Below are positions 1 to 17,854 of a stretch of 64,000 bases of DNA, piece after piece. Where the stretch lies: contig OV121082.1 of NCBI GenBank assembly GCA_921293015.1, forward strand, positions 49,868,971 to 49,932,970, written 5' to 3'. Source of the stretch: Phorcus lineatus. Lineage: Eukaryota > Mollusca > Gastropoda > Trochida > Trochidae. Within the stretch, counting starts at the first letter, position 1; the number at the start of each line of letters is the position of its first letter. Made by a program: the position numbers and the translations under genes. The notes below the pieces were generated by a model. That model was given only the letters and a program-made list of their open reading frames with translations. It was not told the DNA's origin and made no database searches.

Positions 1-5117
<5,117 letters not shown>

Positions 5118-7231
5118 CAACGGGTCGGGTTTGTATATAAACACACCAAAGTGCAATTATGTTAGTATTAAATGTTGAGAAGTTTCATATCATGACCATA
5201 GTCGCGAATCCTTAGGTTGTTCGGAAGGCAAGTTAAGATGGTACGAGTGAAATCCTTTATGGAACAAGATGCTTTATTCATATTAGTTCGACCCAATTTT
5301 GTCATTGTGGAGATCGACCAAACCTTCTCTTTGTGATATCATTTATGTACTTAAGTCGCAGATCATGACTTCGTGAATTTATTGATCCTTTTAGTGCTTG
5401 AATCATTTAGCTATTGATATTGTCAAACATTGCTTCATTTCATATGACCCAAAAGAATACGCAGAATTTTATCATTTAGTTCTGGAGCAGGTCTGTGCAT
5501 AAAACTCTAGTGCAGTGCTCTCTACAAAGTTGCACTCTAAACTGTAGGTATTAGTGACAAACATTTTTGTGTGGTATAACTATCTTATACCTCAGAGGCC
5601 GCAGTTTGAACCAAAAGAAATCAATGCTACATTTTGGTAGAGTCATTCTACGTATTAAGTATCTTAGGCTCTTAAAAGAAGTTAAGAATTGATTAACGTT
5701 TATAGTTTTCCCTTGCCCCACATGGAATAAAACGACAGTTGGGTATATTCAAGAGTAACTGATTAATGGAAGTATGGGTGAAACTAATATGTTTTCAATG
5801 GTTCAAAGGTTTTGTAAGTAGGGTCAGTTATGATATCATAATTGGGTGCTAATTTTTGTGAGAGTTGAAATCAAGCTAAGTGGGTGCTTTTAGGATGAAG
5901 GGGCTTTTTGTGTCATGTAGGGTAGTTGTTTGTATAAATAGTTTAGAAAAGATATTCTGATTGTATTATTCAATATGAATATTTGATTTAAATGTTTATT
6001 TCTAATACGATTGTTTATAATATGCAAGAAAGTGATAAAATTTCAACTTATGTTGATATAATGTGTCTGTGATAGGGCTATGTATTGAAAGATGGGAATA
6101 GTGAAACTAAACCAGAATATTGTAATTCAATTGGGTCAATAGTATAAACTGATGGCAAACATGAGTGTGAGACTTAATGAATGGTAGATAGGGAAATAAC
6201 AGTTTGTATAGCTGCAAATTTCATATAAAAACCTTTATTGATATTTGATGATTTCAAATTTAGGTTTGGAAAGTATGATAAAAAAACCCTAAGGAGCACC
6301 AAATCCTTTACATCTTTGATATAAAATTATTTCACTTTTTCAAGTTAGGAATTACTTTTATGGTTATTTGATAAATTGATGAAATTGATAAATTCTGATA
6401 ATTAAGTTGCAAAGGTGTCTTACTAGTCAAAATCATGATGGTGTACTTGTTCTATGTAGAAAAAGGCCATTTTTATCAGTTGAGATGTGATGAAACATGT
6501 GCAATTTTATCTATAGATAATGAAATAAATTATTCATAGTCTTTTACCCTCTCAATGATAGATTTTAGAACAGCTTTTGTTGCTTCTATTCAAGGTTAAG
6601 GGTTGAGAATTTGCAATCTATTTATTGAATGGATCATTGATAATTTATTTATTTTGAAAGGGAAATAGTATTTACAAAGTTGATAAATGCCCTTATTTAT
6701 TTGTTTGATTTATATCTGTACTGAAAGGAGGAAAATAGTGCTTGTTCAGAATCTCAAGGTGATGTGTAAATGGTTCAATTGTACGGTTTTGTGTTCAAAG
6801 TGAAAGAACAAGTCTCAAGTCTTTCTCGAAGAATTGGCTCACGGTTTCATATTTTTGAAGAAAAACATATTTTTAAACATGTCATTTTGTGATATGTTAT
6901 AAGATGTCGTAAATTCTATTTTTGTATATGTGAGGTTGGGTTAAATTGTAAAACTATCTCGTGATCTAGACAGGACCAGGTAAAGTCTCAATATTTTTAT
7001 AAGGTAGAGCTTTTTTCCAATAATTTGTAATAGAAAAACTTTGTTTTTAATGTTATCAAAAATTGATCACACCCCACTGACGTTATCAAATTAAAGAATA
7101 TCTGGTTTGTAATGCATCAAACAGAGGCCAGATCACCTGCTATATGAAGGGAGTAACAATGGTTTCAGTGGTCACATAGCTCAATGATAACCACAAGAGA
7201 TAGACATTTTTCATTACATTCATTATGATTG

Positions 7232-7765
7232 GAATGATGCATTCTCTTCCAACAACAGAGGTAGCTCCATCATAAATTCCTTTACAACATCTATCCTAAT
7301 ATGTGCCTTTCTCGCTCTAGGAATGTAGAAGCCTGATTGGATGCAATCCAAGTTAGTTGTGCGTTTGGTGACATGTGTAGAAAATAGTGCCTTATTTAGC
7401 AACTGCATCAGTGCATAGGCCTATGTGACAAAAAATATGTTACCCATGCATGTTGTGTTATCATTGGCTGAAATATTGCCCAAAATATGTTGTCCATGCA
7501 TGCTGTGTTATCATTGGCTGAAATATTGCAAAAAAATATGTTATCCATGCATGTTGTGTTATCATTGGCTGAAACATTGCAAAAAATATGTTATCAATGC
7601 AGTGGTCTTATCATTGGCTTATACATTGCAAGGTAGTTTATGTTGCAATATTTTGCTGCTAAAGGAACCTGCCGGAAGCTTGAAAAGAGCTTGCATTAAA
7701 GCAGAGGTTGTATAGGAATCAATGACGGAGCTACCTCAGTGGGGAGAGAATGGGAATGATGTTGA
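7232..7765. mobile_element. MITE-like element with internal ~50-bp tandem expansion
   Basis: The ends are inverted relatives: CAACAGAGGTAGCTCCATCA at about 7251 and its counterpart ATGACGGAGCTACCTCAGTG near 7722-7741, extended on both sides. Between them four units of about 50 bases (7430-7625), each with ATCATTGGCTGAAATATTGC or a variant, are tandemly repeated. The part GGTAGTTTATGTTGCAATAT...CCTGCCGGAAGCT matches two other copies at 45597-46077 and 48785-49030, confirming one family. No transposase frame is present. Confidence 0.8.
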
Positions 7766-9847
7766 CCATCCAAAAACATACTCGTAAGATAAAAGCTTTG
7801 TATTTCGATGTTTGTTACGCCATAAAAGGGATTGACTTAGTGCGAGGAGTTTGTTAAACAGTCGCTGGAATTTACCAGTCTGATTTTGTATGATTTGTAC
7901 AGTTTATAAGGGCTTTCATGGAAAGTGAATTTAATTCAGGGAAATTTTAAATGCTCAGTTTTACCCATTTTGTATTGAAATATGTTTAGCACAAAAATCA
8001 CAGATTAAATTGTTGTACATTCTGGAATGTATCAATGGCTAAAAAAGGATCATAATTTCATAGAATTCTTTTTGATAACACTTTAATTACATAAATCAAT
8101 TTCAAACATCAAGACTTGATAACATTAGTTTTCAACCGTAAACTTATTAATTCTATTAAGCATTTTCACACTTTTTACACACATTTGTTTATAGAAGTAC
8201 TTTTTCATTGTAAAGACAATACATATTACATTTGAGATGATTTTATACGAACTTGCTATGTCATTTTTCAACTCTTGCAATAAAGTTAATATTGATCCAC
8301 ACATGCAATATTGATTATCAGTAAAGGGCAATAACTGCAATAACTTGACTATAACAAGGTATATTTATTGAAACATTTCCTATGTTCAAAGAAGAAAACA
8401 AGTCCCATTGCTGAAAGATTAAATACTTTTACTGTATGCCAGTGAATTGCATTGTACATCTGATTCTCTGAGGTGAATTGTTATAAACTAAAATGAAACA
8501 TAAACTGAAATATTATTCTGAATATAATGAAATATATTATGAATTTAAATTTTTTAAAAATTTATATCCTATTTTAATGTACATAGTCATTTGATGTTTT
8601 CAATTGTCATATCAACATCATTTTTTTAATTTCTTCATTGTAACTGCATTCAATCCTGTAACACTGCAGTTTGTATTGTATGATAACCATTTAATATCAC
8701 GATGTACATTCCATTGTATCATTGTTAAATTGATATAGCATTATTTTTAATTATTATATCAAAACTAAGAGATGGGCTTGTGCGTGATTGGAAGGGTAGG
8801 ATTATTGAAACACCCTAGTAAATCATTGTAGGAGTGACCGTAGACTAATTCAATAACTGAAAAATTTAAAATAATTTTTAAAAACGATTATGTTATTATA
8901 ACAGATGATCCTGAGAGAAATGGCCCTTTGTAGTTTACTTTAAATCTAAATTTGCTTTAGTTATATATATTTTTTTTTTTGGGGGGGGGGGGGTTGTTTT
9001 TGTTTTTTTAGATAAAAAAAAAGTACTGACCATAGTCTGTACTCTAGGTTTGCTAGAAAAATGGAATGATTGAGTAATTTTTCAGTAAGATGCAACATAT
9101 TTGTATGATAATCTGTTAAGACATGATTTGTGTTTATGTTTTTGTTTACATAGTTTTTCAACTTATGATTGTAAATGATACTTAATTGTTTGTAAATGCT
9201 TTTCTTCATTTATTACTGTTATTCATACGGCATAGATGTTACTTGGTAAAGGGTTTTGTGTGTTGTTCGAATGAATATAATTATCTTTTTAATTATATAT
9301 TTGGTCTTGACGAAAGGAAATCAGGAATTACACTTTGCAAGAGCTGTTTTTGTATTTAAGCAGTTCAGTTTGTTTATTAAGTACACATTAGCTTTAAGCG
9401 CAAAACGTTTTATCATATAAATATCATAATCACGTATGAATGTTTTGACAATAGCTAGCTAGCTTGAAAATGCTACAGCTAACCTAAATTATTTGTTTTC
9501 ATAACTTGTATAGGAACTTGATGAAACTCATCCCATGTAGGCTGTAAGAATGACTTAGCGGTTGCTGTAAAAAAAACTTATTTGAGATTTAAATTGATAC
9601 AGAAGTAATTGCATGAACATTGACTCCTTATATTTACAAGTAATAACTCAAATCCTAGCATGACATATCTTTCAAGTTAATTAAGGAAGGGGTTTTGAAA
9701 TATTCCTGATTGATTATCATCATGTGATCAATGAGACAATGTACCATATCAAAGGTTTGACATGTCCCTACAGGTTTCGACATTAGCACTTTGAGATATA
9801 AAATTTGCTTCCTCAGGTCATACTTTGCTACCTGATATAACAACATA

Positions 9848-10059
9848 CAGTAAACCCTGGTTATAATGCTCCTGGTTATAATGCCAAACCGGATATAATG
9901 CCATGTTTTTGCCAGAAATGAAAAATAAGCAAATGAGAATGACTTGTTATCTTTGTAGCCAACATGTTTCTAAATGCCTTACCTTGGTGTAATGCCAACC
10001 TTGAGATAGTGCCATAATTTCTCTCGGACGAATGGTGGCATTATAACCAGGGTTTACTG
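9848..10059. mobile_element. 212-bp TA-flanked MITE (pogo/Tigger-like termini)
   Basis: The left end TA|CAGTAAACCCTGGTTATAATG (from 9848) is mirrored by CATTATAACCAGGGTTTACTG|TA, ending at 10059. Inverted repeats of about 20 bases starting CAGT with a TA duplication fit Tc1/mariner-pogo type non-autonomous elements. Internally the word GTTATAATGCC recurs. It lies in the presumed IRE1 3' region. Confidence 0.85.
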
Positions 10060-10877
10060 TACTTAATTAGCTGTCATTTTCAAACACATGGTGCTCTGCT
10101 TAGTACTTCAATTTCCTGATGCTGATCCTTTGCTGGTAATTGCTGGAGTTGCAGTGGAGGGCAGGGGAGGTGGGATTATCGGCAAGGCTGAAGAAATCAC
10201 TTACTACTCGCCAAAATAGTTATTGTCAAACTCTGCCCTAATTATTTTATTCTAGTATGACGAGTCTTTCATCTTCTCATAAAGGGTAGATTCGTCTCTT
10301 ATAAAAGAATAGTTTTGCTCTAATTGCAGTTATTTGGTAAAAGGCAAACATTTTTTCTTACAAATTCATGAAAGTTATTAAGCATGATTTCTGAGATAAT
10401 GATAAATTTGTCTTCTCCGTCCGTCTTTGAGGGTTTTATTGTCTGTTATTCATGGCTTTATACTGTTCTACTTAAGTGTTACCATTGTCAAGATTAACAG
10501 ACTTCAGTTGAATAATTATTCCATATTTGTTCATCATCCATTTTCTATTGTCCATATTTTGAAGTAAATGCTCATTCAATAGGAGAGAGATTGGATTATA
10601 AATGTAACTGTAAATATAAGCCATCATTTAATGACTATGAATTATTGATGCAAATATATACATTCAAAGCACTGAAAAGGCTGTACGATGATACACATAG
10701 TGTCTTCAAATTTACTTATTAGTACATCCATTCTCAATGTATTCTCATTTGATCATGTGACTATTCAATACTATCATATCAATATCCTATATTAACATTC
10801 CTTATATCACTGTCATGCTTGCCTGTGTGTTATATTGATGTAAATATTTATTGCAAGATACATGACTCTGTATTACC

Positions 10878-10883
10878 AATAAA
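10878..10883 (+). other. Candidate IRE1 distal poly(A) signal
   Basis: AATAAA, followed about 25 bases later by ATGGTTTTGTTCTTGTC, a T/G-rich downstream element. It is the best-formed cleavage context before the convergent ASB gene. Whether IRE1 transcripts reach it is inferred. Confidence 0.45.
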
Positions 10884-13800
10884 CTTGATGTATTTACCAC
10901 TGAACATGGTTTTGTTCTTGTCATTGAGATTGGAATGACCAAGTTTCTACACAATTGCAGATTTTCCCGTAGACATATTTTTCAACAACATAGTAACGGA
11001 ATGAATGTGATAAATAAATGTACAAGCCGTTACATAAATTAAAAACCCACAAGATTTGCAATGTCATAACTGTTTTACATTTTCAGATATTTTTGACTAG
11101 TAAATTGAAAATCAATCTTACAACAATTTCTCCATTAATTTGATGTTTCTAATATTTTTGTCTAACCTTTCCAGTGCCAGACAAGAAAATATAGAGTGAA
11201 AGATAGTTTGACCATGCACATTTTCTGAAAAATAATTCATTCCATATAATTAAAACTCCTGATACAACATACGTAGTTACAAAGCAACAAACACAATCAG
11301 AATTATCAGCAACTTTAATTTATCAAATGATGAAGCATGAAATTCATTTCTAGACTTTTGTCATCCTAATGTTTCAGACAGGTTTTAGTAATCAATATTT
11401 TTTTATTAATATTCAGTGATTTGTGAAGATTAAGCATATAAAAAAAGTTAATTAATGCTTGACTAAATTTCAATTTGTCTTTTGAGTTTGCTTCTTTGGC
11501 ATTATGGACAAATGGTGAAAATTTTGCATTAGCTAGCTAGAGCCTCTCAACTAACTTTAGGTTAAAGCATTGTTGAATAAGTTCTGAAACTATTTAGATT
11601 CTCAAACTTTGATTAAAATATTTATCATGATTGAAAAAGATAACTGAAAAAATCTGTCCCAAAATTTAGGTTGACAAACCACAGATGCACCATACACAAT
11701 ATCAGATTCTGAACCCACATAAAAGGGAGATAACTCTTCCACATTCACATTCAATGTTAAGGAGTTGAGTCAGTTGACTCATTTTTATAATCAAAACAAG
11801 AATAATTAGAGATAACAATAATTCATATTAATCATAAAACAATATGAATTTCAAACTCAACTTGTAAACAAATTGTACAATTTATAAATATGTTGACCAA
11901 TGAACACAATTGAGTGGCTTTAATTGAAAAGACTCATTAATAAATTAAACTAAAAAGAAAATAGCAATAACTAAATCACAAAATTATACAAAAACCTCCA
12001 GAACTTATCATGTTCTAGGCTTTGAGACAAGCCTTATCACAGCATATCAACATGATACTCGTTTTGAAAAAATTATGTTAACATCTTAAGTTTCAGAAAG
12101 GTATGGTAAAAAAATTAACTAAATGAGAGACTCATGTATTATGATAGTAAGAAACAATATACCTGTAAGAAAGAAAAAAACATTTTAATTTCAATACAAA
12201 GCAAAAATAAGAAAAATATTGGCAAGAGCTAACAGGGTCTGTAACCGTTTCTTTCCATCCATTAAGCAGAGACAATTCCTTCACAACAATATTATTTATA
12301 TCATATAAGAAGCAAAAATCACAAGAACAGTTTTGATAAAATATATCCAGATCTTTGATTATACCATAATGAGCTTCACATGCATAAGAATATAAACTCA
12401 CTGGTATGCAATGCTAAATTCTGAAATACATCAATGCATATCATTTCCAAGCAATTGAAAAGGAAAAGATTTATCATATATTACAAAACTAGAAAAGAAC
12501 ATTCATTTCAATATCCTTGTATCAGGCTATAATCTGTATTATCATACCACAAATCTCACTAAATTTCCACGAAGATCTCATTTCAACACTGCACATTTCC
12601 CATTTTATTTTTAATTTATTCAAATAATAATATAATTTCACTTGAGTATGATATCAATCTAGTTAAAACTCGATGTAATAATTTATCATTACTTCTAGAG
12701 AATTACTGATTTAAGTCGGATTCAGCTGACATTAACAAACTTTTAACGGACCAATAAAATGAGGGAAAGAAGTCAATTTTGAACCAAGATTACAACATGC
12801 CGTTGTTTGAGCTACATTTGTCTATATTTATCTTGGAAACCTTTTCTGGTGATTGTCTGACCTAATTATTAATCTCCTTTTGCATAAAAAGAATAAATAC
12901 ACAACACACAAATATATTTTGACACAATAAGCGCATGGTAGGTGTTACTATATGATAATATTTATATAAACACAGTTTACCAATAACATTGCTTTCAATC
13001 AGATTTTGTTATCGATGTGCTCCAAAATGGCAAAACAATCGCATTCAGGTGAGTAGAGGTGATTTGGAGTTTTAACGCCGCTTTCAAGAGTATTTTACTT
13101 ATATCGTGGCGGCTAGTATTACTGCAGGGAGAAAGCCAGCAACACCATTGTGGCTATGCAATGCAGTGAAACCTGCATGCATGAGCTGGTACTAGCTTAC
13201 CATAGTGCTTTTGCAACGATTCATAGATGTGTTTTTTCTCCAGATGCAATAATGGACCTTGGGTCAGTTGGGATGAATAATATTGCAGCTAGTTTTAACT
13301 AGATTGCCATAATATATAATAAAGAAGTCAAGTTTTTAGTATGGAAGGATAATGAATAGCAACTGTACATCGATTACTTGGATACAAACAATGTACAGTT
13401 AGGCTTACAATATCAATTTACACCCACATTAGAACAGTCAAAGCATTCACAGGTAAAATCATCCTGGATCACCAAGGGCTTAATCTTTCGATACTCTTCA
13501 CATTTTTACTCAAATTACTCAAAATTGGAGTCAATATATAGTCTAATTAAAAACCAAATGAAACGGCTTGATATGAGGAGTCAGATATAAGTGTTTGGTA
13601 ACACTGAATTTAAACAGTCTCTTTCAAAGCATGCTTGGGAACTCGAAATGAAATTTGAAAGGAACATTCCTCTCGAAATAACTGGAATTACAAGCCAATT
13701 TCCTCAACTCAAGTTTAAAGTTATTTGTAATGCATCTTTTGAGAGGCTCATAGATCAATTAATGTAGCAGTTTCATTAACAAACTCAAAATGGTAAGTGA

Positions 13801-15107
13801 CTAGCATCGGAATGTTCAGCCCTGGGTAAATGAGGATGAGGTAAATTGTACCCCCTATAAACCAGGGTTAACAGAACTCAATTTACAAATTACACTCTTG
13901 AGGAAAAATTCCTTCTTAAGCATGTTTGAGTGACAAATTGGACAATTTTGTAGGACAAAGCTGAAGATTTTGACTAATATTGATCTCAAACTGTCAGAGG
14001 CAAGGTTTCAAGTTCCAATCAATCTGAGCCAAAACCTTAAGTAGAGGGTATACTTAATGTGTAATTAGATTTAACAACCTTTTTAAAGGTTTTCACTAAT
14101 TTTAAGGTGACTATTTCAGACCCTTGGCACCAATTTTAAAAGGAGGGCAGATCTTTTTATCAGAATGTTACCCGTTGGATATCAAGGCTTTTTTACATGA
14201 GTTGTCCAAAAGTATTTTCACTTTGATTCATTTTACAATAGTTCAATTTCCAATTTTTTAAAGCATTTATAATAAATAAAGTGTTGGTGTTCATGTTTCT
14301 TTAGAAATAGAATCAAATTTTATAGATAGTCTCCAATAGATAAAACCAGCAGCATACATGACGGACCAACTTTCAAACCCTGTGATTTTCAATCTTTCTT
14401 TTTAATGCTGATATGGAAGAAATATTCTTTCCATTACAAGCATTTTGGCAAGACAATGATACAGTCACATGAGAATATTTAACTTGTTACATAAAATATA
14501 ACTTCAAAATTTAAAACAATATTCTTTTCACATCTTGAAGAAACATCTGAGAAATGAACAGTCAAAATGTAAACAATATATGAATATATTTGTCCATGCA
14601 GACAGATACATGATTATTTTTCACAAAAACTCTTTGATGAAACACACAAAAAAAGATCACTATAGCAAAAATATTGTACACAATGTAACAATGATAACTG
14701 ATATATATCCTTGCAGTAAACTTTAAATCAGTGGCTGCTGACTGGATGCAGATAACATGTGCACTCATTCGGAGTTGATTATTTTCCACAAATTGACGTG
14801 GATATGCAATATCATGTTTTACTGACACATGAGATGACATAGCAGGTACATGTTTGTGTCATACCATTTTAAATGGATGAAACTTGTTCAATGCATTCAT
14901 TCAGACAGTACCAAGACATTTCATGCAATAATTGTCTGCACATAAATTACCACACTATACATGCAAGTGAGAAATTCTCATGCACACTCTCAATTCTTCA
15001 AGAGATAATCAATCAAGCTCATACAAAAAGATATGATTGATCATATAAAATAGATTTTCCATTTCTTAAGTCAACATGTGACATGTGGGAAGGATACCAA
15101 AGAACCA
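10884..15107. other. Intergenic / possible 3' UTR of the minus-strand ASB gene
   Basis: No exon with supportable homology on either strand. AT-rich. At 11766-11781 TGAGTCA and TGACTCA (AP-1 type sites) face each other two bases apart. At about 13028 a short ATG frame runs into GTGAGT, but no continuation was found. Part of this stretch must be the ASB 3' UTR; its end is not defined. Confidence 0.4.
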
Positions 15108-16103
15108 TCATCTGTTAAGAAGAAGGAACTGTTTGATGCTGGTTGGAAGTGGCAGAGCTTCTATCCGTTCCCAAAAATTCTTGCCCATGGAGATTTTTAT
15201 GATGTGAGACCGGAGAACACGCTTGCACTGATGTCGTAACGATTGAGGTTTTTTAGATTCAATATCAAGAAGCTCAACAATGTCGTCATCAATGTCACTG
15301 TTCTGCAAAGCCATACGGACTGAGCGGATATGAGGGGGAGACACTCCTGCCATCAGAACTAGCTTAATGATCTCCACATTGCCATGCTTCGCTGCCCAGA
15401 ACAATGGGGACTGCTCTGCGGGTGAGTAGATTCCGGCGCCGCCAAGACTGCTGCCATGGACGATGAGAGTCTTGAGTATTATTGAGCTAACTCTGTACAT
15501 GAATGCAGCCAGAAGTGGTGTACAGTTGTATTTGTCCATCTTGTTAACACTAGCACCATTTGCAATGAGATATTCTACAAGATCAGGCATCTGTTGACGT
15601 GAAGCAACCCATAATGCAGTGTGACCAAGGTTATCAGCAGCATCAATATCCGCACCCTGTGACACCAGTGTGACCACACCTTCCAGGAAGTGCATTCGGC
15701 AAGATGTTACGACGGGTGGTTCTACACGATCAAGGTGATCCTTACTACTCATATTCAGATCTATTTTCTTTGTTTTCTCATGATGTCGCATGAACAGATG
15801 AAAAACATCAAAATGTCTCTTGTAGAGGGTGAGGGAAAGGGGTGTGGCATCCTTGATGTGAAAATTCAGATCTAGATCTGGGTATGATAGGAGCAAGTTT
15901 CGAACAGATGTTAGACATCCTTCTTCAATGGCAGAGAAAAGATCATATGATAAATATGATTGAACATATCGATTTGAAGTTTCAAAAGTCGTTTGTGTAC
16001 TGTTGGGAGATTTGCACTGAACCTCCTTGTGGACAGCAGCTTTAGCAACTATGGCTGCTTTGGCAACTATTGCTGCAATTTGTGACATTGTTGCAGAAGA
16101 CAT
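15108..16103 (-). CDS. Ankyrin-repeat and SOCS-box protein (ASB-like)
   Basis: A predicted substrate-recognition subunit of a Cullin-5/Elongin B-C ubiquitin ligase. The 331-residue frame is uninterrupted. After a low-complexity N-terminus (AIVAKAAIVAKAA, residues 11-23) come ankyrin-type repeats: about 53-110, 130-156, 158-188 (GHTALWVASRQQMPDLVEYL), 192-220 and 231-256 (SPLFWAAKHGNVEIIKLVL). The C-terminus is a SOCS box (286-327): the BC box SLRHQCKRVLRSHI has the expected Leu and Cys, and the Cul5 box has LPLP. The first ATG was taken; Met6 is an alternative. An acceptor-like ...GGACACAG lies about 25 bases upstream of the ATG, so a spliced 5' UTR is possible. The target protein and exact ASB orthologue cannot be told from sequence alone. 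It is convergent with IRE1 and divergent from IFT27. Confidence 0.9.
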   Translation of the reverse strand: MSSATMSQIAAIVAKAAIVAKAAVHKEVQCKSPNSTQTTFETSNRYVQSYLSYDLFSAIEEGCLTSVRNLLLSYPDLDLNFHIKDATPLSLTLYKRHFDVFHLFMRHHEKTKKIDLNMSSKDHLDRVEPPVVTSCRMHFLEGVVTLVSQGADIDAADNLGHTALWVASRQQMPDLVEYLIANGASVNKMDKYNCTPLLAAFMYRVSSIILKTLIVHGSSLGGAGIYSPAEQSPLFWAAKHGNVEIIKLVLMAGVSPPHIRSVRMALQNSDIDDDIVELLDIESKKPQSLRHQCKRVLRSHIIKISMGKNFWERIEALPLPTSIKQFLLLNR

Positions 16104-17813
16104 GAATTCTAATTGTAAATAATCTGTGTCCTTCTAAAACTTTTGAACAATTTTATTATTTAAACCCTCAGCTGGGAATCATGCAATGTCTTGCAACTTT
16201 TAACTTCCTTCTTTTACAACAAACAGATTATCTTCAGATCTTTCGAGGTCAAGATACACTTGATGTTGCCATGAAAAAGTCTTCAACAAATGTATGAACA
16301 AAAATCAATAAATTCCATTGATGACAACTTGACAAGCCTTTTCCTAAAAGATTTCAGCTTTTTGCATTGTTTATTCTGTGGTCAATAATTATAATTTACA
16401 TGATAATTAAACAACCCCTCCTCAATTCAAATCAGCAACTTTCTCCGCAGTTCTCCTTTGCTATTCCACAGCCATCCCAGTCTCAACCGAGACTGGGTCA
16501 TCTCGAAAACACAGCTTATCCTCCCGAGGCCAAATTCCCGTCTCGCTTCATGGAGAAAATATGTAACTGCGACATCAAAGAAAACGTGCTAGTTTAAGCA
16601 TACGCTTCATGCAAGGGTAAAAAACATTGAATTAGTTTCTATTTCCTAGTGCATACATCCAGTTGGCGTGACCGAGCTGTCAAATGTTGATATTAAACCG
16701 GAAGTGGAAAGAACGTCATGAATGATAATATCTTCCTAACACCCTTTCAAACTTTTTAGTCTGCTAGAAGTTTACTGGCGCAAAGTAGATACTTCAGATT
16801 ATCATTGCCTCGGGGTCGAGAATAGAAACATTATGCGAAATGATATGTTTTTATATACATTGGTACAGACAAAACGTTTATGTAATCTAGTAAAATAAAC
16901 AAACAAAAAAACTAATAAACGGACATAGATCGGTGTTCAAGTCCACCATGCGATTTTTAAATCAGTATTTATCCAAACAAATTTATAAATAATGTCATAT
17001 TGCTTAGCAGAAAAGTTCCAGGAGTTAAAAGATTTTTAAAAAAATTCAATTTCATTAAAAGTATCAGATTCTTTTCATGGGACATCTATTTAGTCTAGAT
17101 ATGTGTCTGTTTTATTTGGGACGTGTAGGGACCTCTAACCGAATGCTTGGTGGTTTTTACCTTTTTAAAAATCTTGTTGAGTGTAATGAAGTTTGAGATG
17201 ATAGCTATCTTATATTCTATCAGACAAAAAATGGAAACTCATTTAGAGCAGACACAAAGACAAATATGGAATGGTTGTATTAAGATTTGACCAATAAACA
17301 TGTTAATAGGACGCAGAGTTTAGATATTTATACATGACCGTCTTAGATTGTCATTGACGATATATGTCATAATTTTGCCATTTTAAGATAAAGATGCCAT
17401 TTTAGGGAAGTTCTTGATTTTTTAAGTGGCATTCAGATTCAATTTTATTTGAACTTCACCGAACAAATACAAACGATATTTCGGCTGAAAATTAAAAATA
17501 ACATACTCTGTGTGAAAGTGGTACAAATTATGTTTATTTATTCATATCATTTGTGTAAATTATTTTGAATAGCCTGCATCTTAACGTTAAATACAAAATT
17601 TTGACACATTCATAAATTGTTATGAATAAACAACATTTTCAATTTAGTTCTAGAAAATAGGTCATCAGAGAGTTTAGGTAAATGCCAATAATTGATAGTT
17701 GTAAGAGCAACCGTATTTAAAATTATCCACCAATGAAAATGCAGTATCTATTACCTGCAGGCCTAACATATTTTGCTCGCGACAAGTGCGGCAAGTTAGA
17801 AGTTGGTTGAATT
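16104..17813. other. Intergenic region between divergent ASB-like and IFT27 genes
   Basis: It should hold both promoters. Visible are a perfect 9-bp inverted repeat with a 4-base loop (CCCAGTCTC AACC GAGACTGGG, 16476-16497), an ETS-type site at 16697, and one copy of a dispersed repeat at about 17230-17540 (other copies at 28.96 and 53.99 kb). No coding exon is supported. Confidence 0.5.
16697..16706. promoter_or_regulatory. ETS-type promoter motif near the ASB-like gene
   Basis: ACCGGAAGTG matches the strong ETS/GABP core often found close to TATA-less start sites. It lies about 0.6 kb upstream of the ASB-like ATG. Assignment to that gene is inference. Confidence 0.35.
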
Positions 17814-17828
17814 GTTTACATTGGTAAC
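17814..17828 (+). promoter_or_regulatory. RFX X-box-like motif upstream of IFT27
   Basis: GTTTACATTGGTAAC has two inverted half sites (GTTTAC, GGTAAC) separated by ATT, which fits the X-box bound by RFX factors. It sits 26 bases upstream of the IFT27 ATG. X-boxes drive ciliary genes, and IFT27 is a ciliary gene, so position and motif support each other. Confidence 0.55.
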
Positions 17829-17854
17829 GAGCGATAATTAATTAATATTTCGTC

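Larger units (their letters stand above)
5118..10877 (+). other. Probable long 3' untranslated/downstream region of IRE1
   Basis: No coding exon is seen. The region is AT-rich and holds two inserted elements (7232-7765, 9848-10059), a T11G13 tract at 8970-8993, and about 50 bases at 8908-8957 that recur at 23668-23722. AATAAA occurs early (5726) and again at 10878 with a T/G-rich downstream stretch, so the 3' UTR could be either about 0.6 kb or nearly 6 kb. Confidence 0.4.

Noticed and set aside
7425..7715. Repetitive 96-codon frame (MLCYHWLK repeats)
   Set aside because: Translation of the tandem segment inside a MITE.
13025..13060. Possible first exon (ATGGCAAAACAATCGCATTCAG then GTGAGT)
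   Set aside because: A donor-like end and an upstream TATATAA are present, but no matching downstream exon was found before the minus-strand ASB gene.
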